Below are positions 62,601-64,000 of a stretch of DNA of 64,000 nt, piece by piece. The notes under the pieces were generated by a model that made no database searches, was not told the DNA's origin, and saw nothing but the letters and a program-made list of their open reading frames with translations. How positions within the stretch are numbered: position 1 is the first letter of the stretch; each line of letters starts with the position of its first letter. A program made the translations under genes and the position numbers. This stretch comes from Gottfriedia endophytica (GTDB lineage Bacteria; Bacillota; Bacilli; Bacillales; Bacillaceae_G): contig NZ_JAGIYQ010000008.1 in assembly GCF_017814275.1 (NCBI RefSeq), positions 62,001-126,000 on the forward strand, in the 5' to 3' direction.

Positions 62601-63999
62601 TATCATCAACTTTTAAAGATGAATTGGCCTGTAGAAGTAATGCTACAAGTCCTGATACTTGTGGAGCTGCCATCGAAGTTCCATTCCATCCACCCTGATA
62701 ATCACTTCCTGGAACTGAGGATCTTATATTAACTCCAGGTGCTGAAACTTCTGGCTTAAGTATTCCACCATATGCTGATGGCCCCCTTAATGAGAAATAG
62801 GCTAACTTGTTGTTTATGTCAGTTGCTCCTACTGTAAAGGATTCTGGATAGTTTCCTGGATTTGCAACTGATCCTGGCCCACCAGGATTGTAAGGGGTTG
62901 TATTTCCTGCTGAAAATACTGGGACTATATTTGCTGCTCTCCAGTTTGTTACAATAGTTCTATACCAGTCATTTACTTCAGGACCGCCTCCCCATGAGTT
63001 ATTAATAACATTAGGAGCCAATTCTGGATGTGGTACTCCATTTTTATCCTTTGGAGCAAGCATCCATTCACCAGCTGCTATTAAATCAGCATCTGTTCCG
63101 CCATCTTTTGTAAATGCCTTAGCAGCTATCCACTTTGCTCCTGGCGCAACACCTATCTTATTTGTTCCATTTGGTTCTGAGCCAACCATAGTACCCGTTG
63201 TATGGGTTCCATGACCAAGATCATCGTAAGGTGCTGAACCATGAGTCGCGGTTGCATCAAACCAATTGCATTCATTATTTGGATTATTCGGATTATTTGG
63301 GTCATATCCTCTATATTTTGTCTTTAATGCAGGGTGATCCCACTGAACTCCTGTATCTAAGCTGCCAACAACTATTCCTGTACCATCTATTCCCAAACTC
63401 CAAACGTCAGGCGCCCCAATTTGTTTAAGACTCCATTCTACATTATCAGTCGCTGGAACAGTAGATTCAGTAGTTTTTTCAGGCTCAATTAATTTTGTAA
63501 CTTCATTAGGTTTTATACTTTCAACCTCAGGCATAGCTGCTATGTTTCTCATAACTTCCTCTGTTGCTGTAACTGCCATACCATTTACTACGTAAAATGA
63601 TTTAATATCCTTTACATTTCCGTTATTTTTTTCTTTTTCTAAATACTTCTTCAAATTACTCTGTGATGAATCTGCTTTAATTCTTAATTCAGAAACGATT
63701 GATGAACGAGCAATTAACTCTTTTTTTACATTTGATACTTGCTTATACTTAGCCTTAGCTTCATTAGCAACCTTTACTGTATCTACCTGATCCTTTAATT
63801 TAACAAGAAAGGTAGTTTGAGAGTTGTTGACAAATTCTTTTTCAAGTTCTGGACTTATTTTATTCTCTATTACATCTTTAGATTCTGGGTTATTGCTATT
63901 CGTAATATTTTCACTTGCATAAGCCTTACCATAATTTCCAGCTGGTGCAATAAATGAGCTTATGGTAAGTAAGGAAGCTGCTGAAAATGCAAGCAATTT
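59692..63999 (-). CDS. bpr: Bacillopeptidase F-like S8 serine protease (5' end outside window)
   Basis: At least 1435 residues; the frame runs off the end (LLAFSAASLLTISSFIAPAG is the hydrophobic part of a signal peptide), so the true start lies beyond 64000. Order of domains: signal peptide; I9-like propeptide (about 45-165); subtilisin domain with catalytic Asp in VVGSLDTGVQWDHP (about 210), His in LGHGTHTTG (about 260) and Ser in GTSMAAPQVSG (about 443); a beta-sandwich with ASGEKVLATNLEG and QGWFIDDFKL (immune inhibitor A-like, about 630-785); two carboxypeptidase regulatory-like repeats (about 850-985); a further lectin-like region; and two Ig-like/glucodextranase-type domains (about 1170-1340). 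Length and layout match Bpr. Confidence 0.88.
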   Translation of the reverse strand, partial: KLLAFSAASLLTISSFIAPAGNYGKAYASENITNSNNPESKDVIENKISPELEKEFVNNSQTTFLVKLKDQVDTVKVANEAKAKYKQVSNVKKELIARSSIVSELRIKADSSQSNLKKYLEKEKNNGNVKDIKSFYVVNGMAVTATEEVMRNIAAMPEVESIKPNEVTKLIEPEKTTESTVPATDNVEWSLKQIGAPDVWSLGIDGTGIVVGSLDTGVQWDHPALKTKYRGYDPNNPNNPNNECNWFDATATHGSAPYDDLGHGTHTTGTMVGSEPNGTNKIGVAPGAKWIAAKAFTKDGGTDADLIAAGEWMLAPKDKNGVPHPELAPNVINNSWGGGPEVNDWYRTIVTNWRAANIVPVFSAGNTTPYNPGGPGSVANPGNYPESFTVGATDINNKLAYFSLRGPSAYGGILKPEVSAPGVNIRSSVPGSDYQGGWNGTSMAAPQVSGLVALLLQANSSLKVDDMEKIIEQTATPCTDSQYPQTPNNGYGYGVINAFKAVTSVMQGLSDIKGQVSQDAQDTVPPTFNHIPITDTFAGLDQKLKIDVQDNISVDSVELQYKNNPTDDWTTVPTERKSGDYKSGSYEAVIPADKVVSGKNITYRWRIVDYGKNEVISDVYTIIVKDALTIGYSNDFETEITGWQILGTSDWQWGKPTTGPMKAASGEKVLATNLEGTYSENQIMGLVSPTIVLPQGPAYLQFKNWYDIAENIGKGKVLVSTDGTDFYKVAEYTGTKTGGYSDEEIDLSEYAGQKINIAFLFYSNNSNNHQGWFIDDFKLTDKSAAIGNTSVLSNNGPKEHISLTDLPVSNSPKQQIINPNANIATIPLSATVSIVENGRSTNTNPQDGSYSFKVAAGNYTLRAEQYGFYPQDKTVQVAANQVLENQNFTMVPIPKGTLTGKITNAQTGKPVTNAKIYLIEDAAVAPVTTDAEGNYSINAYEGKYTVKVTADNYFDESFTVDITGNQNVTHDIQQKPFINFTAEIGYDDGTPEYSVAQWEPGGGYAVRMSLPAGQTTGIVTSGLFNLDTTFGKTFKAAVYDASGKDGSPGKMIAGPFKATASNEKGKWTVVDLSAQQIVVTGDFYMVLIQDQYAPISPAIQLDKNSIAAGRSWQFINGQFTLAGKEYGNMMIRATVRLGALAPVITSPVNIPYSNSENVTIKGMAAPGMDVHIFSGDKDIATGKTNDDGSFSIDAVLQEGINILKAKTITDIGSTPYSSEVKVIVDKTAPVLEITSPQNNANKNDQVITVTGTAKDNYLDNVDVNGTKADIDLNGNWTVKLMSKEGQNVINVVARDKAGNLTAKSITVNVKYSIREIKNLMPSSDVIIKSDQTLKVEFDSEPGLKKAVFTINAPINGITSAVSVPTTSLSTFDVVMSEVKDAKGNGTGHYEGYWTATKKLTLDGAQIVVKVEDMYGNSLSSTAVGKLYVNCKPSKK

Positions 64000-64000
64000 T

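Overview
The window is a low-GC, gene-dense chromosomal segment of a spore-forming Bacillaceae bacterium. Shine-Dalgarno sites are strong, the gene order recalls the B. subtilis yfj-yfk region, and pdaA (spore cortex peptidoglycan) and roc-type arginine catabolism are present. Low GC, class I fumarase and bcr1-like repeats point to a Bacillus cereus-like or neighbouring genus (Gottfriedia-like is possible), but species cannot be fixed from the sequence alone. No rRNA, tRNA, CRISPR array, prophage or intact insertion sequence was seen.

Layout. (1) 1-3.9 kb: arginine/ornithine catabolism, rocD (cut by the window edge), rocG-type glutamate dehydrogenase and a rocE-type permease. (2) 4.1-9.7 kb, minus strand: a complete oligopeptide ABC transporter operon, oppD-F-B-C-A. 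(3) 10.3-13.6 kb: yfkJ-yfkI-yfkH, small genes and repeats. (4) 13.9-24.1 kb: zosA-type metal P-ATPase, EamA exporter, an APH-fold kinase, a glucose/maltose-type PTS EIICB with a co-transcribed EEP-fold hydrolase behind cre-like sites, and a pstS-pstC-pstA phosphate operon behind a well-phased PhoP box but without pstB. (5) 24.4-42.2 kb: an atypical response regulator, then a cell-wall polymer region: pgcA, an LCP ligase, galE, mnaA, a GT2-polyol-phosphate transferase, tarI-tarJ, two GT4 enzymes, UDP-ManNAc dehydrogenase and the tagG-tagH exporter. Together these can make UDP-galactose, UDP-ManNAc, UDP-ManNAcA and CDP-ribitol, export a lipid-linked wall polymer and attach it to peptidoglycan. 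(6) 42.6-58.8 kb: vanZ, chaA/yfkE, yczE, yfkD, yfkAB, yfjT, a DinB-like protein, fabH, class I fumarase, pdaA, a second large GT2-polyol-phosphate transferase, yfjP and rlmCD (yfjO). (7) 58.8-64 kb: a serine-recombinase remnant, a BsuPI-type protease inhibitor and a bacillopeptidase F-like secreted protease that runs off the window edge.

The most unusual content is between the genes. At least three families of short, palindromic dispersed repeats are interleaved here: a GC-rich-core element with AT-rich imperfect terminal inverted repeats (six large copies, two half copies, two coreless copies), a bcr1-like element of about 140-155 bp flanked by TTTAT on both sides (three copies), and a CTAGCTC/GGAGC hairpin element (two copies). 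In each family the copies differ by paired changes on opposite arms of stems, so base-paired structure seems to be conserved. Several short genes (48, 37, 48 and 56 aa) and one broken small gene were also found between the larger genes.
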